A DNA stretch of 64,000 nt from Streptomyces lincolnensis (lineage in GTDB: Bacteria > Actinomycetota > Actinomycetes > Streptomycetales > Streptomycetaceae), in assembly GCF_001685355.1 (NCBI RefSeq), contig NZ_CP016438.1:3348001-3412000 (forward strand), read 5' to 3'. This document shows positions 26,107-35,789 of the stretch, piece after piece. Within the stretch, counting starts at the first letter, position 1, and each line of letters starts with the position of its first letter. Below the pieces are notes generated by a model. The model did not search any database. It saw only the letters and a program-made list of their open reading frames with translations, and was not told the origin of the DNA. The position numbers were made by a program, and so were the translations under genes.

Positions 26107-28034
26107 TGGCCGGGCCCATGGGGCGCATGATGGCCGGCACCGGCCCCGAGAACCGCTCGCTGGACTTCAAGGTGTCCGGCAGGCGGCTGCTCACCCACTT
26201 CCGGCCGGAGCGGTTCACCCTCTACGCGATGCTGGTCTGCGTGGTGCTGAGCGTCGGCCTGAACGTGATCGGGCCGAAGATCCTCGGCGAGGCCACCGAC
26301 CTGGTCTTCGCGGGCATCATCGGACGGCAGATGCCGGCGGGCGACTCCAAGGAGCAGGTCCTCGACGCGATGCGGGAGCGCGGCGACGACTCCGTCGCCG
26401 ACATGCTCAGGAGCACCGACTTCACGCCCGGCCAGGGCATCGACTTCACCGCCGTAGGACATGTCCTGCTGTTCGCGCTCGGGGTGTTCCTCGTCGCCGG
26501 GCTGCTGATGGCGGTGGCGACGCGGCTGGTCAACAGGGCCGTCAACCGCACGATGTTCCGGATGCGGGAGGACGTGCAGACGAAGCTGTCGCGGCTGCCG
26601 CTGTCGTACTTCGACAAGCGCCAGCGCGGCGAGGTGCTCTCCCGGGCCACCAACGACATCGACAACATCGGCCAGACCCTCCAGCAGTCGCTGGGCCAGC
26701 TCATCAACTCCCTGCTGACGATCATCGGCGTGCTCGCGGTGATGTTCTGGGTGTCCTGGCTGCTCGCCCTGGTCGCGCTGGTCACCGTGCCGCTGTCGGC
26801 GGTCGTCGCCACCCGGGTCGGCAAGCGGTCCCAGCCGCACTTCGTGCAGCAGTGGCGCTCGACCGGGAAGCTCAACGCCCACATCGAGGAGATGTACACC
26901 GGCCACACCCTGGTGAAGGTGTTCGGCCGCCAGGAGGAGTCGGCCGCGCAGTTCGCCGAGCAGAACGAGGCGCTGTACGAGGCGGGCTTCAAGGCGCAGT
27001 TCAACAGCGGTGTGATGCAGCCGCTGATGATGTTCGTGTCGAACATCAACTACGTGCTGGTGGCGGTCGTGGGTGGCCTCAGGGTCGCGTCGGGGTCGTT
27101 GTCGATCGGTGACGTGCAGGCCTTCATCCAGTACTCCCGGCAGTTCTCGATGCCGCTGACCCAGGTCGCCTCCATGGCGAACCTCGTGCAGTCGGGTGTC
27201 GCCTCCGCCGAGCGGATCTTCGAGCTCCTGGACGCGGAGGAGCAGCAGGCGGACCCGGTGCCGGGCGTGCGGCCCGAGGAACTGCGCGGGCGGGTGGCGC
27301 TGGAGCACGTGTCCTTCCGCTACGACCCCGACAAGCCGCTCATCGAGGACCTCTCCCTGACGGTGGAGCCGGGGCACACGGTCGCGATCGTCGGCCCGAC
27401 GGGAGCCGGCAAGACGACGCTGGTGAACCTTCTGATGCGGTTCTACGACGTCTCCGGCGGGCGGATCACCCTCGACGGCGTCGACGTCGCGAAGATGTCC
27501 CGGGACGAGCTGCGCTCCGGGATCGGCATGGTCCTCCAGGACACCTGGCTGTTCGGCGGCACCATCGCGGAGAACATCGCCTACGGCGCCTCCCGGGACG
27601 TCACCCACGGCGAGATCGAGGAGGCCGCGCGGGCCGCCCACGCCGACCGGTTCATCCGCACCCTGCCCGACGGCTACGACACCGTCATCGACGACGAGGG
27701 CAGCGGGGTCAGCGCGGGCGAGAAGCAGCTCATCACCATCGCGAGGGCGTTCCTGTCCGACCCGGTGATCCTCGTCCTGGACGAGGCGACGTCGTCCGTG
27801 GACACCCGTACGGAGGTGTTGATCCAGAAGGCGATGGCCAAACTCGCGCACGGACGCACGTCGTTCGTGATCGCCCACCGGCTCTCGACGATCCGGGACG
27901 CGGACACGATCCTGGTGATGGAGAACGGGTCGATCGTGGAACAGGGCACACACACGGACCTGTTGGCGGCGAACGGGGCGTACGCACGGCTGTACCAGGC
28001 GCAGTTCGCCCAGGCGGTGGCGGAGGTGGACTGA
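26106..28034 (+). CDS. Heterodimeric ABC exporter subunit 2 (catalytic Walker B)
   Basis: 642 aa. A longer N-terminus precedes six helices; an extracytoplasmic insert (about residues 70-120, SKEQVLDAMRERGDDSVADM) separates helices 1 and 2. The ATPase has Walker A GPTGAGKTT, Walker B ILVLDEATSSVD with the catalytic Glu, and an intact H-loop (VIAHRLSTI), but its signature is VSAGEKQ rather than SGGQ. That altered signature would complete the degenerate site of subunit 1. Translationally coupled to subunit 1. Confidence 0.92.
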   Translation: MAGPMGRMMAGTGPENRSLDFKVSGRRLLTHFRPERFTLYAMLVCVVLSVGLNVIGPKILGEATDLVFAGIIGRQMPAGDSKEQVLDAMRERGDDSVADMLRSTDFTPGQGIDFTAVGHVLLFALGVFLVAGLLMAVATRLVNRAVNRTMFRMREDVQTKLSRLPLSYFDKRQRGEVLSRATNDIDNIGQTLQQSLGQLINSLLTIIGVLAVMFWVSWLLALVALVTVPLSAVVATRVGKRSQPHFVQQWRSTGKLNAHIEEMYTGHTLVKVFGRQEESAAQFAEQNEALYEAGFKAQFNSGVMQPLMMFVSNINYVLVAVVGGLRVASGSLSIGDVQAFIQYSRQFSMPLTQVASMANLVQSGVASAERIFELLDAEEQQADPVPGVRPEELRGRVALEHVSFRYDPDKPLIEDLSLTVEPGHTVAIVGPTGAGKTTLVNLLMRFYDVSGGRITLDGVDVAKMSRDELRSGIGMVLQDTWLFGGTIAENIAYGASRDVTHGEIEEAARAAHADRFIRTLPDGYDTVIDDEGSGVSAGEKQLITIARAFLSDPVILVLDEATSSVDTRTEVLIQKAMAKLAHGRTSFVIAHRLSTIRDADTILVMENGSIVEQGTHTDLLAANGAYARLYQAQFAQAVAEVD

Positions 28035-28078
28035 GGCGCGCGGCGGGGGCGCGTGGCGGGGTGAGGTGGTCTGGCGGG

Positions 28079-28190
28079 TGCGGCGCCGTCGTGGCTGGTC
28101 GCGCCGTTCCCCGCGCCCCCGGAGGCTGGTCCAGTGGCCGTCTTTCAGGGGCGCGGGGAACTGCGCGACCAGCCCCCACCGGACCCGCAC
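28079..28190. repeat. Long imperfect inverted repeat, copy 2 of dispersed element
   Basis: Arms of about 43 bp (28079-28120 and 28148-28190) are imperfect reverse complements: GGTCGCGCCGTTCCCCGCGC on the left pairs with GCGCGGGGAACTGCGCGACC on the right. It lies between the convergent ABC exporter and sigma factor genes, and probably acts as a bidirectional terminator. The right arm is shared with 22625-22667. Confidence 0.75.
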
Positions 28191-28196
28191 CCGGCG

Positions 28197-29540
28197 TCAG
28201 TCCAGATAGCCCCTCAGCTGATCCGCAAAGGCATGGTCCCGCAGCTTGTTCAGCGTCTTGGACTCGATCTGCCTTATCCGCTCCCGCGTCACCCCGAAGA
28301 TCCGGCCGATCTCCTCCAGCGTGCGCGGGCGGCCGTCGGCCAGCCCGTAGCGCAGTTGGACGACCTTCCGCTCCCGCTCCCCCAGGGTCGACAGCACCGC
28401 CTCCAGGTGCTCCCTGAGCAGCAGGAACGCCGCCGACTCCACCGGAGACGTCGCGTCGCCGTCCTCGATGAGGTCGCCGAGTGCCACGTCGTCCTCCTCG
28501 CCCACCGGGGCGTGCAGGGACACCGGCTCCTGGGCCAGCCGCAGGACCTCACTCACGCGTTCCGGCGTGAGGTCGAGGTGGGCGGCGACCTCGTCGGGCG
28601 TGGGTTCGTACCCGCGTTCCTGGAGCATCCGGCGCTGCACCCGCACCACTCGGTTGATCAACTCGACGACGTGGACCGGGACCCGGATGGTCCGGGCCTG
28701 GTCGGCGAGGGCCCGGGACATGGCCTGGCGGATCCACCAGGTGGCGTAGGTCGAGAACTTGTAGCCGCGGGCGTAGTCGAACTTCTCCACGGCCCTGATC
28801 AGGCCGAGGTTGCCTTCCTGGACAAGGTCGAGCATGGTCAGTCCGCGGCCGACGTACCGTTTGGCGACGGAGACCACGAGCCGCAGGTTGGCCTCGATGA
28901 GACGGCGCTTGGCCATGCGGCCCATCACGACCAGCCGGTCGAGGTCGAGGGCCAACTGGCTGTCCAGGTCGGGCGTGTTGCTCAGCTTCTCCTCGGCGAA
29001 GAGCCCGGCCTCGACCCGGCGGGCGAGTTCGACCTCCTCGGCCGCGGTGAGCAGCGGGATGCGGCCGATCTCCCGCAGGTACTGGCGGAACAGGTCCGAG
29101 GACGGGCCGCTGGTGTCGGGGCGGGCGCGCACGGGTTCCACAGGTTCGGGCGCCTCGGTCTCCATCACCTCGGCGGGCGGCTCGGCCGGTTCGGGCGAAG
29201 CCTCCGGCTCCGCTTCCGGATGGTGCGCGACACGGTTCTGCGGGGGTACCGCGACCAGCACGTCGGTCTCGGCGTCCGGCTCTGTGCTGTCCGCGCCGGC
29301 GGCGGTCCTGCTGTCGGTCTGTGTCAGGGTCTGGGTCTGCACGGGGGCGACCTCCAGGATGATCGCTGCTGAGGTGTGCGGCAGCGCTGCTTCGGGGGCG
29401 GAGTCGGCGGCCTCGCCGCTGTCCGTCCCGTACGCGATGAGCGGAACCGCGGGGGTGTGGGATCCGCTGGGGACGGATCGGCCGCGCTCCGAGGACTCAG
29501 GCACCGGAACCCAGTGTGGAGTACGACACATCACCGCCAC
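28197..29540 (-). CDS. hrdA: RNA polymerase sigma-70 family factor, HrdA-like
   Basis: 447 aa. Regions 1.2 to 4.2 are complete: [21 protein letters not shown] (1.2), [15 protein letters not shown] and [20 protein letters not shown] (2), [15 protein letters not shown], and the helix-turn-helix [20 protein letters not shown] (4.2). The first 140 residues are acidic and Pro/Glu/Thr-rich, without similarity to primary sigma N-termini. The symbol is based on its position next to dnaG, as recalled for S. coelicolor hrdA; other Hrd paralogues are hard to exclude. Start uncertain: a second ATG lies three codons downstream and neither has a good ribosome site. Confidence 0.8.
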   Translation of the reverse strand: MAVMCRTPHWVPVPESSERGRSVPSGSHTPAVPLIAYGTDSGEAADSAPEAALPHTSAAIILEVAPVQTQTLTQTDSRTAAGADSTEPDAETDVLVAVPPQNRVAHHPEAEPEASPEPAEPPAEVMETEAPEPVEPVRARPDTSGPSSDLFRQYLREIGRIPLLTAAEEVELARRVEAGLFAEEKLSNTPDLDSQLALDLDRLVVMGRMAKRRLIEANLRLVVSVAKRYVGRGLTMLDLVQEGNLGLIRAVEKFDYARGYKFSTYATWWIRQAMSRALADQARTIRVPVHVVELINRVVRVQRRMLQERGYEPTPDEVAAHLDLTPERVSEVLRLAQEPVSLHAPVGEEDDVALGDLIEDGDATSPVESAAFLLLREHLEAVLSTLGERERKVVQLRYGLADGRPRTLEEIGRIFGVTRERIRQIESKTLNKLRDHAFADQLRGYLD

Positions 29541-29762
29541 GAGGGGCGTGCGGTGACTTTTTGAGTCCGGTCCGTGACCACGTGGTTACCGTCACGGAAA
29601 ACCGGATGGTGTCCCGGCTCTGGTCTGCTGTGCGGCGACCGCGGCCGGCCTGGTCGTGTCTTCGGCCGCGGGCTCTCACCTCTCGGGTCCCCGGTAGGGC
29701 GCGGAGGAATCCACCCGGGCACGAGAAGTCGGGATCCGGTGGCGCCGGCCTTCCCGGAGGTG

Positions 29763-31664
29763 TCAGAGGGCGGCGGCGCCGTGCTCGCGCAGGGCCTGGC
29801 CGTACTGCTGGAGGGTCCACAGTTCGTTCTGGACGGCGGCCAGGTGGGCCGGGTCGCCGCCGGAGCCGAGGCGGATGAGGGTGCCCTGGACTTCCTGGAT
29901 GCGGCGGTCGACGGCCCGGCGGCGGACCCAGACGAGTTGCTCGCCGGCGTAGTTCTCGTCGACGGTGCGGCGCATGATCGCCTCGACGGCGAGTTCGGTG
30001 ACCATGGCGCGGACGGTGTCGTCGGGGGCGGCCTCGCGGACGCGGACGAGGTAGTCCTGGGGGTCCTGGACGCCGTACTCGACGCCTCCGGCCTCCATGA
30101 CGGCCTGGCGGACCGCGGCGTAGGGCGCGGCGGTGAACTCGTCGATGCCGTAGGCGTCGAAGGCCGGGGCGACCAGTTCGGGGCGCTGGAGGGCGAGTTT
30201 CAGCAGCTCGCGTTCGGTGGCGTAGACGGGGTTGCGGAGGGTGAGCGCGGGGCCGGAGGCGGCCTGGCGGGGGGCGGCGTCGTACTGCGGGCCGCCGCGG
30301 TGGGCCGGAGCCGGGCCCTTGCCGCCGCGGTCGCGGGCCCAACGGGCCAGCTGGGCCACGCGCTTGACCACGAACTGGGTGTCGAGGATGCCGAGCATGC
30401 CGGCGAGCTGCACGGCCACCTCGTGCTGGGCGCCGGAGTTCTTGATGCGGGCGACGATGGGGGCGGCCTCGTCCAGCGCGGCCGCCCGGCCGGCCGGGGT
30501 GTCCAGGTCGTAGCGGACGACGATCTGGCGGAGGGCGAACTCGAAGAGCGGGGTGCGGGGTTCGACCAGGTCGGCGACCGCCTCGTCGCCCTTGTTCAGG
30601 CGCAGGTCACAGGGGTCCATGCCGTCGGGGGCGATGGCGATGTACGTCTCGGCGGCGAACTTCTGGTCGTCCTCGAAGGCGCGCAGGGCGGCCTTCTGAC
30701 CGGCCGCGTCGCCGTCGAAGGTGAAGATCACGCGGGCCGAGCCGTTGTCCATCAGGAGCCGGCGGAGGATCTTGATGTGGTCGCCGCCGAAGGCCGTGCC
30801 GCAGGTGGCGATGGCGGTGGTGACTCCGGCCAGATGGCAGGCCATGACGTCGGTGTAGCCCTCGACCACGACCGCGCGGCTCGCCTTGGCGATGTCCTTC
30901 TTCGCGAGGTCGATGCCGTAGAGGACCTGCGACTTCTTGTAGATCGCGGTCTCGGGCGTGTTGAGGTACTTGGGGCCGTTGTCCGCCTCGTAGAGCTTGC
31001 GGGCGCCGAAGCCGACGACCTCGCCGCCGATGTCGCGGATGGGCCACATCAGCCGGCCGCGGAAGCGGTCGATGGGGCCGCGGCGGCCCTCCTGGGAGAG
31101 ACCGGAGAGCAGCAGTTCCTTGTCGGTGAAGCCCTTGCCGCGGAGGTAGCGGGTCAGGTGGTCCCAGCCCTGGGGGCTGTAGCCGACGGAGAAGTGCTGG
31201 GCGGCGCCCTGGTCGAAGCCGCGCTCGGCGAGGAACTGGCGGCCGGTGTCGGCCTCCGGGCTCATGGCCAGCTGTTCCATGTACCAGTCGGCGGCGATCT
31301 TGTGCGCCTCGACCAGCCGGATGCGCTCGCCACGCTGGTGGGAGGGGTTGTAGCCGCCCTCCTCGTAGCGCAGGGTGATGCCGGCCTGGGCGGCCAGGCG
31401 CTCGACCACCTCGGAGAAGGAGAGGTGGTCGACCTTCATCACGAACGTGATGGTGTCGCCGCCCTCCTGGCAGCCGAAGCAGTGGAAGAGTCCCTTGCTC
31501 GGGCTGACCTGGAAGGACGGCGACTTCTCGTCGTGGAACGGGCACAGTCCCTTGAGGTTGCCGCCGCCCGCGTTGCGCAGCTGGAGGTACTCGGACACCA
31601 CGGCGTCGATCGGGACCGCGTCCCGTACCGCCTTCACGTCCTCGTCGTTGATCCGTCCTGCCAC
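29763..31664 (-). CDS. dnaG: DNA primase
   Basis: 633 aa from GTG 31664. Zinc finger Cys41-x2-His44 ... Cys62-x2-Cys65 (CPFHDEKSPSF, FHCFGC), the RNA-polymerase domain with VGFGARKLYE and TPETAIYKKSQVLYG, TOPRIM acidic cluster VVVEGYTDVMA and FDGDAAGQKA, and a C-terminal DnaB-interacting helical domain. All catalytic parts are intact, so it should synthesise replication primers. It is upstream of the sigma gene on the same strand, with a 222-bp gap that may hold a separate sigma-gene promoter. Confidence 0.97.
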   Translation of the reverse strand: MAGRINDEDVKAVRDAVPIDAVVSEYLQLRNAGGGNLKGLCPFHDEKSPSFQVSPSKGLFHCFGCQEGGDTITFVMKVDHLSFSEVVERLAAQAGITLRYEEGGYNPSHQRGERIRLVEAHKIAADWYMEQLAMSPEADTGRQFLAERGFDQGAAQHFSVGYSPQGWDHLTRYLRGKGFTDKELLLSGLSQEGRRGPIDRFRGRLMWPIRDIGGEVVGFGARKLYEADNGPKYLNTPETAIYKKSQVLYGIDLAKKDIAKASRAVVVEGYTDVMACHLAGVTTAIATCGTAFGGDHIKILRRLLMDNGSARVIFTFDGDAAGQKAALRAFEDDQKFAAETYIAIAPDGMDPCDLRLNKGDEAVADLVEPRTPLFEFALRQIVVRYDLDTPAGRAAALDEAAPIVARIKNSGAQHEVAVQLAGMLGILDTQFVVKRVAQLARWARDRGGKGPAPAHRGGPQYDAAPRQAASGPALTLRNPVYATERELLKLALQRPELVAPAFDAYGIDEFTAAPYAAVRQAVMEAGGVEYGVQDPQDYLVRVREAAPDDTVRAMVTELAVEAIMRRTVDENYAGEQLVWVRRRAVDRRIQEVQGTLIRLGSGGDPAHLAAVQNELWTLQQYGQALREHGAAAL

Positions 31665-31711
31665 GCGTGAATTCTACGGGGGTGGTGTGACAGTGGAGTG
31701 CCGCCGTCGGG

Positions 31712-32977
31712 TCAGGAGCCCAGGCTGTCCAGCGGAACGTGCGGGTCCGCAAGGGCCTCGGTGTCCACAGGGGCCTTGGTGCGAATCAGTCGTTGGATGG
31801 GCTCTGTGACGTCCCACACGTTCACGTTCATCCCGGCCAGCACCCGGTTCTCCTTCACCCAGAACGCGATGAACTCCCGCTTGCCCGCGTCTCCCCGGAT
31901 CACCACTTCGTCGTAGCTGCCCGGGGGCGCCCAGCCCGAGTACTCCATGCCCATGTCGTACTGGTCGGAGAAGAAATAGGGCACGCGGTCGTAGGTGACG
32001 TCCCGGCCGAGCATCGCGCGCGCCGCGGCCGGGCCGCCGTTGAGGGCGTTGGCCCAGTGCTCGACGCGCAGCCGGGCGTCGAAGAGGGCGTGGTGGAAGG
32101 AGGCCACGTCACCGGCCGCGTAGATGTCGGGGTCGGAGGTGCGCAGCCGTTCGTCGACGACGAGTCCGCCGCCGTGCGCCCGGTCGGCGATCTCCAGGCC
32201 CGCCGCCTCCGCGAGCGCGATGCGGGGGGCCGCGCCGACCGCCGCGAGGACGTCGTGCGCCGGGTGCTCCTCGCCGTCGTCGGTGCGGGCGGCCAGGACC
32301 ATGCCGTCCTGGCCGACGATCTCGGTCAGCCGCGCGCCGAAGTGGAAGCGGACACCGCGGTCGCGGTGCAACTCGGCGAAGAGGCCGCCCAGTTCGGGGC
32401 CGAGCACCGAGTGCAGCGGGGTCGGCAGCGGCTCGACGACGGTGACCTCGGCGCCGTACTCACGGGCCGCAGCCGCGACTTCCAGGCCGATCCAGCCGGC
32501 GCCCGCGATCACGAGGTGGCCGTTGTCCCTGCCCAGGGCGGCCAGGACGCCCTTGAGGCGTTCGGCGTGGGCGAGGCGGCGCAGATGGTGCACGCCCGCG
32601 AGGTCCGTGCCGGGGATGTCCAGGCGGCGGGGCTCGGCGCCGGTGGCCAGCAGCAGCTTGTCGTAGCGGACGAGGGTGCCGTCCTCGCCGAAGCGGACCG
32701 TCTTCGCCGTACGGTCGACGGCGTCGACGGTCGCGCCGAGGTGGAGTTCGATGTCGTTGCGCGCGTACCAGGCGGGTTCGTGGACGAAGACGCTGTCGCG
32801 CTCCTCCTTGCCCAGGAGGTAGCCCTTGGACAGGGGCGGGCGCTCGTAGGGGTGATCGCGCTCGTCGCAGATCAGTATCACGCGGCCGGTGAAGCCCTCC
32901 GCTCGGAGCGTCTCGGCCGCCTTCGCGCCGGCGAGACCGCCTCCGACAATGACGAACGTCTGATCAGCGTCGACCAC
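31712..32977 (-). CDS. NAD(P)H-dependent FAD reductase (rhodocoxin/BphA4-like)
   Basis: 421 aa. Two Rossmann motifs (FVIVGGGLAGAKAAETLR near residue 8 and LVIAGAGWIGLEVAAAARE near 150), the DERDHPYERPPLSKGYLLG block and the DPDIYAAGDVASF block place it with ferredoxin reductases of oxygenase systems. The C-terminal domain (PYFFSDQYDMGMEYSGWAP) is typical of that group. Its ferredoxin or P450 partner is not in this window. It lies 47 bp from dnaG on the same strand. Confidence 0.88.
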   Translation of the reverse strand: MVDADQTFVIVGGGLAGAKAAETLRAEGFTGRVILICDERDHPYERPPLSKGYLLGKEERDSVFVHEPAWYARNDIELHLGATVDAVDRTAKTVRFGEDGTLVRYDKLLLATGAEPRRLDIPGTDLAGVHHLRRLAHAERLKGVLAALGRDNGHLVIAGAGWIGLEVAAAAREYGAEVTVVEPLPTPLHSVLGPELGGLFAELHRDRGVRFHFGARLTEIVGQDGMVLAARTDDGEEHPAHDVLAAVGAAPRIALAEAAGLEIADRAHGGGLVVDERLRTSDPDIYAAGDVASFHHALFDARLRVEHWANALNGGPAAARAMLGRDVTYDRVPYFFSDQYDMGMEYSGWAPPGSYDEVVIRGDAGKREFIAFWVKENRVLAGMNVNVWDVTEPIQRLIRTKAPVDTEALADPHVPLDSLGS

Positions 32978-33145
32978 TTGATGCCTCCTGCCAGGGGTCC
33001 GGGGGGTGTCACCCCGGAGAACACTGCGGGTGCCGCCCCATGGGAGCGTCCCGCACGGAGCGTGATGGGGGAAGAGGGAGTGGCCCGATCAGGCCACGGA
33101 GGGTCACATTCGGACACGATTCATGTCACCGGGGCCTCCTCCGCC

Positions 33146-34402
33146 TCACGCCTTCCCCGTCAAGCGTGCGTGAAGCGAACGGGCGGACGCGTCGGTGAGG
33201 GAGGCGATCTGGTCGACGATCACCCGCTTGCGCGCCCGGTCGTCCGCCGCCCGGTCGAAGAGCGCGCGGAACTGCGGGTCCAGGCCGTCCGGGGCGCGCG
33301 CGGTGAGCGCCTCGGCGAGTTCGGCGACCACGATCCGCTGGTCGGCGCGGAGCAGCTCCTGCTCGGCGCGCTGCATGACGTACCGGTCGGCGACGGCCTT
33401 GAGGACCGCGCACTCCAGCCGTGTCTGATGGGGTACGACGAGTTCGGCGTCGTATCTCGTCAGCCGCCCGGTGCCGTACGCGGCGCGGGTGGCGGCCTCG
33501 GCGGCGAGGCAGAAGCGGCCGATGAGCTGGCTGGTGGCGTCCTTCAGGCGGGCCTGGGCGACGGCCGAGCCGTCGTAGCCGTGCGGCCACCAGGGCTGGT
33601 CCTGGAGCCGGTCGAGGGCCAGCGCCAGTTCCGCGGGGTCGGTGTCCGCCGGCACGTAGCGGCCGAGGGCGACGGCGAAGACCGCCTGGCGTTCCGGTTC
33701 GGCGTGCAGGCAGCCCGGGTCGATGTGACCGGCGTGCAGTCCGTCCTCGACGTCGTGCACGGAGTACGCCACGTCGTCGGACCAGTCCATGACCTGGGCC
33801 TCGAAGGTGATGCGGCTGCCCGGGGCGTCCTTGCGGACCCAGTCGAAGACGGGCCGGTCGTCCTCGTAGACCCCGAACTTGGGGGAGCCGGGGTCCGTGG
33901 GGTGCGCGCCGCGCGGCCAGGGGTACTTGGTGGCGGCGTCGAGGGCGGCCCTGGTGAGGTTGAGGCCGACCGAGCCCTCCGGGGTGAAGCGTTTGGGTTC
34001 GATGCGGGTGAGGAGTCTGAGGGACTGGGCGTTGCCCTCGAAGCCGCCGCAGTCCTCGGCGAATTCGTTGAGCGCCTGTTCGCCGTTGTGACCGAAGGGC
34101 GGGTGCCCGAGGTCGTGGGAGAGGCAGGCGGCCTCCACCAGGTCCGGGTCGCACCCCAGGGCCGCCCCCAACTCTCGGCCCACCTGGGCGCATTCCAGGG
34201 AGTGGGTCAGACGGGTGCGGGGGCTCGCGTCCCAGGCCGAGGCGCTGCGCTCGCCCGGTGTGACGACCTGCGTCTTTCCGGCGAGCCTTCTGAGCGCGGC
34301 CGAGTGCAGGACGCGGGCGCGGTCGCGTTGGAAGGCGGTGCGGCCGGGGCGCTTGTCCGGCTCCGGGGCCCAGCGTTCGGTTGAGGACAGGTCGTACGGC
34401 AT
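33146..34402 (-). CDS. dgt: dNTP triphosphohydrolase (dGTPase family)
   Basis: 418 aa using ATG 34402. The HD-domain metal ligands are visible: RLTHSLE (His), [12 protein letters not shown] (His-Asp and third His), and [17 protein letters not shown] (Asp). These residues and the length match bacterial dNTP triphosphohydrolases, which split dNTPs to nucleoside and triphosphate and keep nucleotide pools balanced. The next gene downstream on the same strand is the FAD reductase, 168 bp away. Confidence 0.92.
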   Translation of the reverse strand: MPYDLSSTERWAPEPDKRPGRTAFQRDRARVLHSAALRRLAGKTQVVTPGERSASAWDASPRTRLTHSLECAQVGRELGAALGCDPDLVEAACLSHDLGHPPFGHNGEQALNEFAEDCGGFEGNAQSLRLLTRIEPKRFTPEGSVGLNLTRAALDAATKYPWPRGAHPTDPGSPKFGVYEDDRPVFDWVRKDAPGSRITFEAQVMDWSDDVAYSVHDVEDGLHAGHIDPGCLHAEPERQAVFAVALGRYVPADTDPAELALALDRLQDQPWWPHGYDGSAVAQARLKDATSQLIGRFCLAAEAATRAAYGTGRLTRYDAELVVPHQTRLECAVLKAVADRYVMQRAEQELLRADQRIVVAELAEALTARAPDGLDPQFRALFDRAADDRARKRVIVDQIASLTDASARSLHARLTGKA

Positions 34403-34560
34403 GTCTCGACAGTAAGGGCAGGGACTGACAATTCGCCTGTACGGCTGCCGAGATGTGTCGAGTGGCGGGGGCGGGCGGGGCGCTCCGCGACGACCGGGCC
34501 TGGGGTCTGTCCGGCGGATCAGGTCGCATGCACGTAACGGCGCCTGATCAGCGCCGGTGA

Positions 34561-34688
34561 GCGGGGCTCGATGGGGGTCCCCCCGCGCGAGGTTGTTCGA
34601 GCGTGAGGGAGTCGGCAACCGACGACAACGCCGCTGGGGGTCCCCCACGCCTTTAAGGCAGTGGGGGAGGGCGTGCCAGAGCCCCGCG
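34561..34688. repeat. Nested inverted repeats between dgt and the chelatase gene
   Basis: The 313-bp interval 34403-34715 has no gene. An outer inverted repeat, GCGGGGCTC at 34561-34569 and GAGCCCCGC at 34680-34688, encloses a palindromic GGGGGTCCCCCC, and a CCCCCACGCC/GGCAGTGGGGG hairpin around 34643-34668. The RNA could fold into a branched structure. It may terminate the chelatase transcript on the minus strand, or be a dispersed structural repeat. Confidence 0.65.
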
Positions 34689-34715
34689 ACCGCGACATGA
34701 TCCGCCGGACAGGCC

Positions 34716-35576
34716 CTACGCGGCCGTTGTCACCTGTGCGGCCATCGCCTGGTCGTAGCGGTGCAGGAGGAGGTCGGCCATCGCGGGGTGGGTGCCGAGG
34801 GGGGCCGAGGCGATCCACGGGGCCTTCTGCGCGCACTGGGTCGCGAACAGGCCGGGGGCCGTGAAGTACGACGCCACCGCCACCCGGTGGCGGCCGCGGG
34901 CGGCCAGGGCGCGTACCGCCGTGTCCACGGTGGGTGTCGCCGCGGAGGCGAAGGCGGGGACGACCGGGACGCCCAGGCGGGCGGCGAGGAGGTGGGCGGT
35001 GCGGCGGGTGTCGACGGCCGCGTCGGGGTCGCGGGAGCCGGCCGCGGCGAGGACGACCGCGCTGGTGCGGCGGGTCTCCTCGTCCATGCGGGTGCGCCAG
35101 CCGGCCTCGACGAGACGGGCGTACAGGGTCTCCACCAGCAAGGGGTGGGGGCCCAGCGGCGCCGCCACGCGGGTACGGGCCGGGGCGGCGGCGGCCATCT
35201 CGGGGATGTCGCGCTTGACGTGGTAGCCGCGGCTCAGCAGCAGGGGGACGAGGACGGCCTCCGCGTCGCCCAGGGACGCCAGCGTGTCCGGGAGCAGGGG
35301 CTGGTTGAGCTCGATGTGCCCCAGGTGCACCGGCAGGCCGGGGCGCTGCTCGCGGACGCGGTCCAGGAGCTGGTGGACCGTGCTCAGGGTGCGCGGGTCC
35401 CGGCTGCCGTGCGCCACGACGACGAGCGCGGGCTGTTCGGCGCGCCGCGTGCCGTCGAGCGAGACGAGGCTGAGCTGGGAGGCGAGCTGGCTGCTGATCC
35501 GGTTCATGATGTGCGCCGTACTGTCGAGGTGGTCGCGAAGAGCTTCCGACTTGCTCGTCCTACTCGTCGCCGTCAT
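34716..35576 (-). CDS. Sirohydrochlorin chelatase (CbiX-type, two-domain)
   Basis: 286 aa. The N-terminal half has the CbiX/SirB active-site histidines in [12 protein letters not shown] and [13 protein letters not shown]; the second half ([16 protein letters not shown]) is a diverged copy in which HGS has become AGS, so only one half is probably catalytic. Inserts Fe2+ (or Co2+) into sirohydrochlorin. The nearby nitrite reductase (52336) needs siroheme, which gives a plausible role. Start ATG 35576; residue 24 (MNRISSQ) is an alternative. Confidence 0.86.
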   Translation of the reverse strand: MTATSRTSKSEALRDHLDSTAHIMNRISSQLASQLSLVSLDGTRRAEQPALVVVAHGSRDPRTLSTVHQLLDRVREQRPGLPVHLGHIELNQPLLPDTLASLGDAEAVLVPLLLSRGYHVKRDIPEMAAAAPARTRVAAPLGPHPLLVETLYARLVEAGWRTRMDEETRRTSAVVLAAAGSRDPDAAVDTRRTAHLLAARLGVPVVPAFASAATPTVDTAVRALAARGRHRVAVASYFTAPGLFATQCAQKAPWIASAPLGTHPAMADLLLHRYDQAMAAQVTTAA

Positions 35577-35789
35577 GCACTGATGGTGACGGTGGCAGGT
35601 TGCCTCCCCATTGCACAGGAATGACGGGTGTTTTCCGAGGGTTCACGGTGGGGTGCAGGGGGTCTGTGAGGTGGAGTGACCTGCGGTTTCGTCGGCGGAA
35701 GTGAAGCTGGTCACGCTGCCGGCGGTGAACCGCGGGGCCTTACAGGACGTCTCTGGCTGTCGAGACGACCGACCGGGGAGGACCGTCCG

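Noticed and set aside
31739..34384. 881-codon plus-strand open frame over the FAD reductase and dgt
   Set aside because: Runs across two real minus-strand genes and their intergenic gap, with low-complexity composition; a shadow of high G+C sequence.
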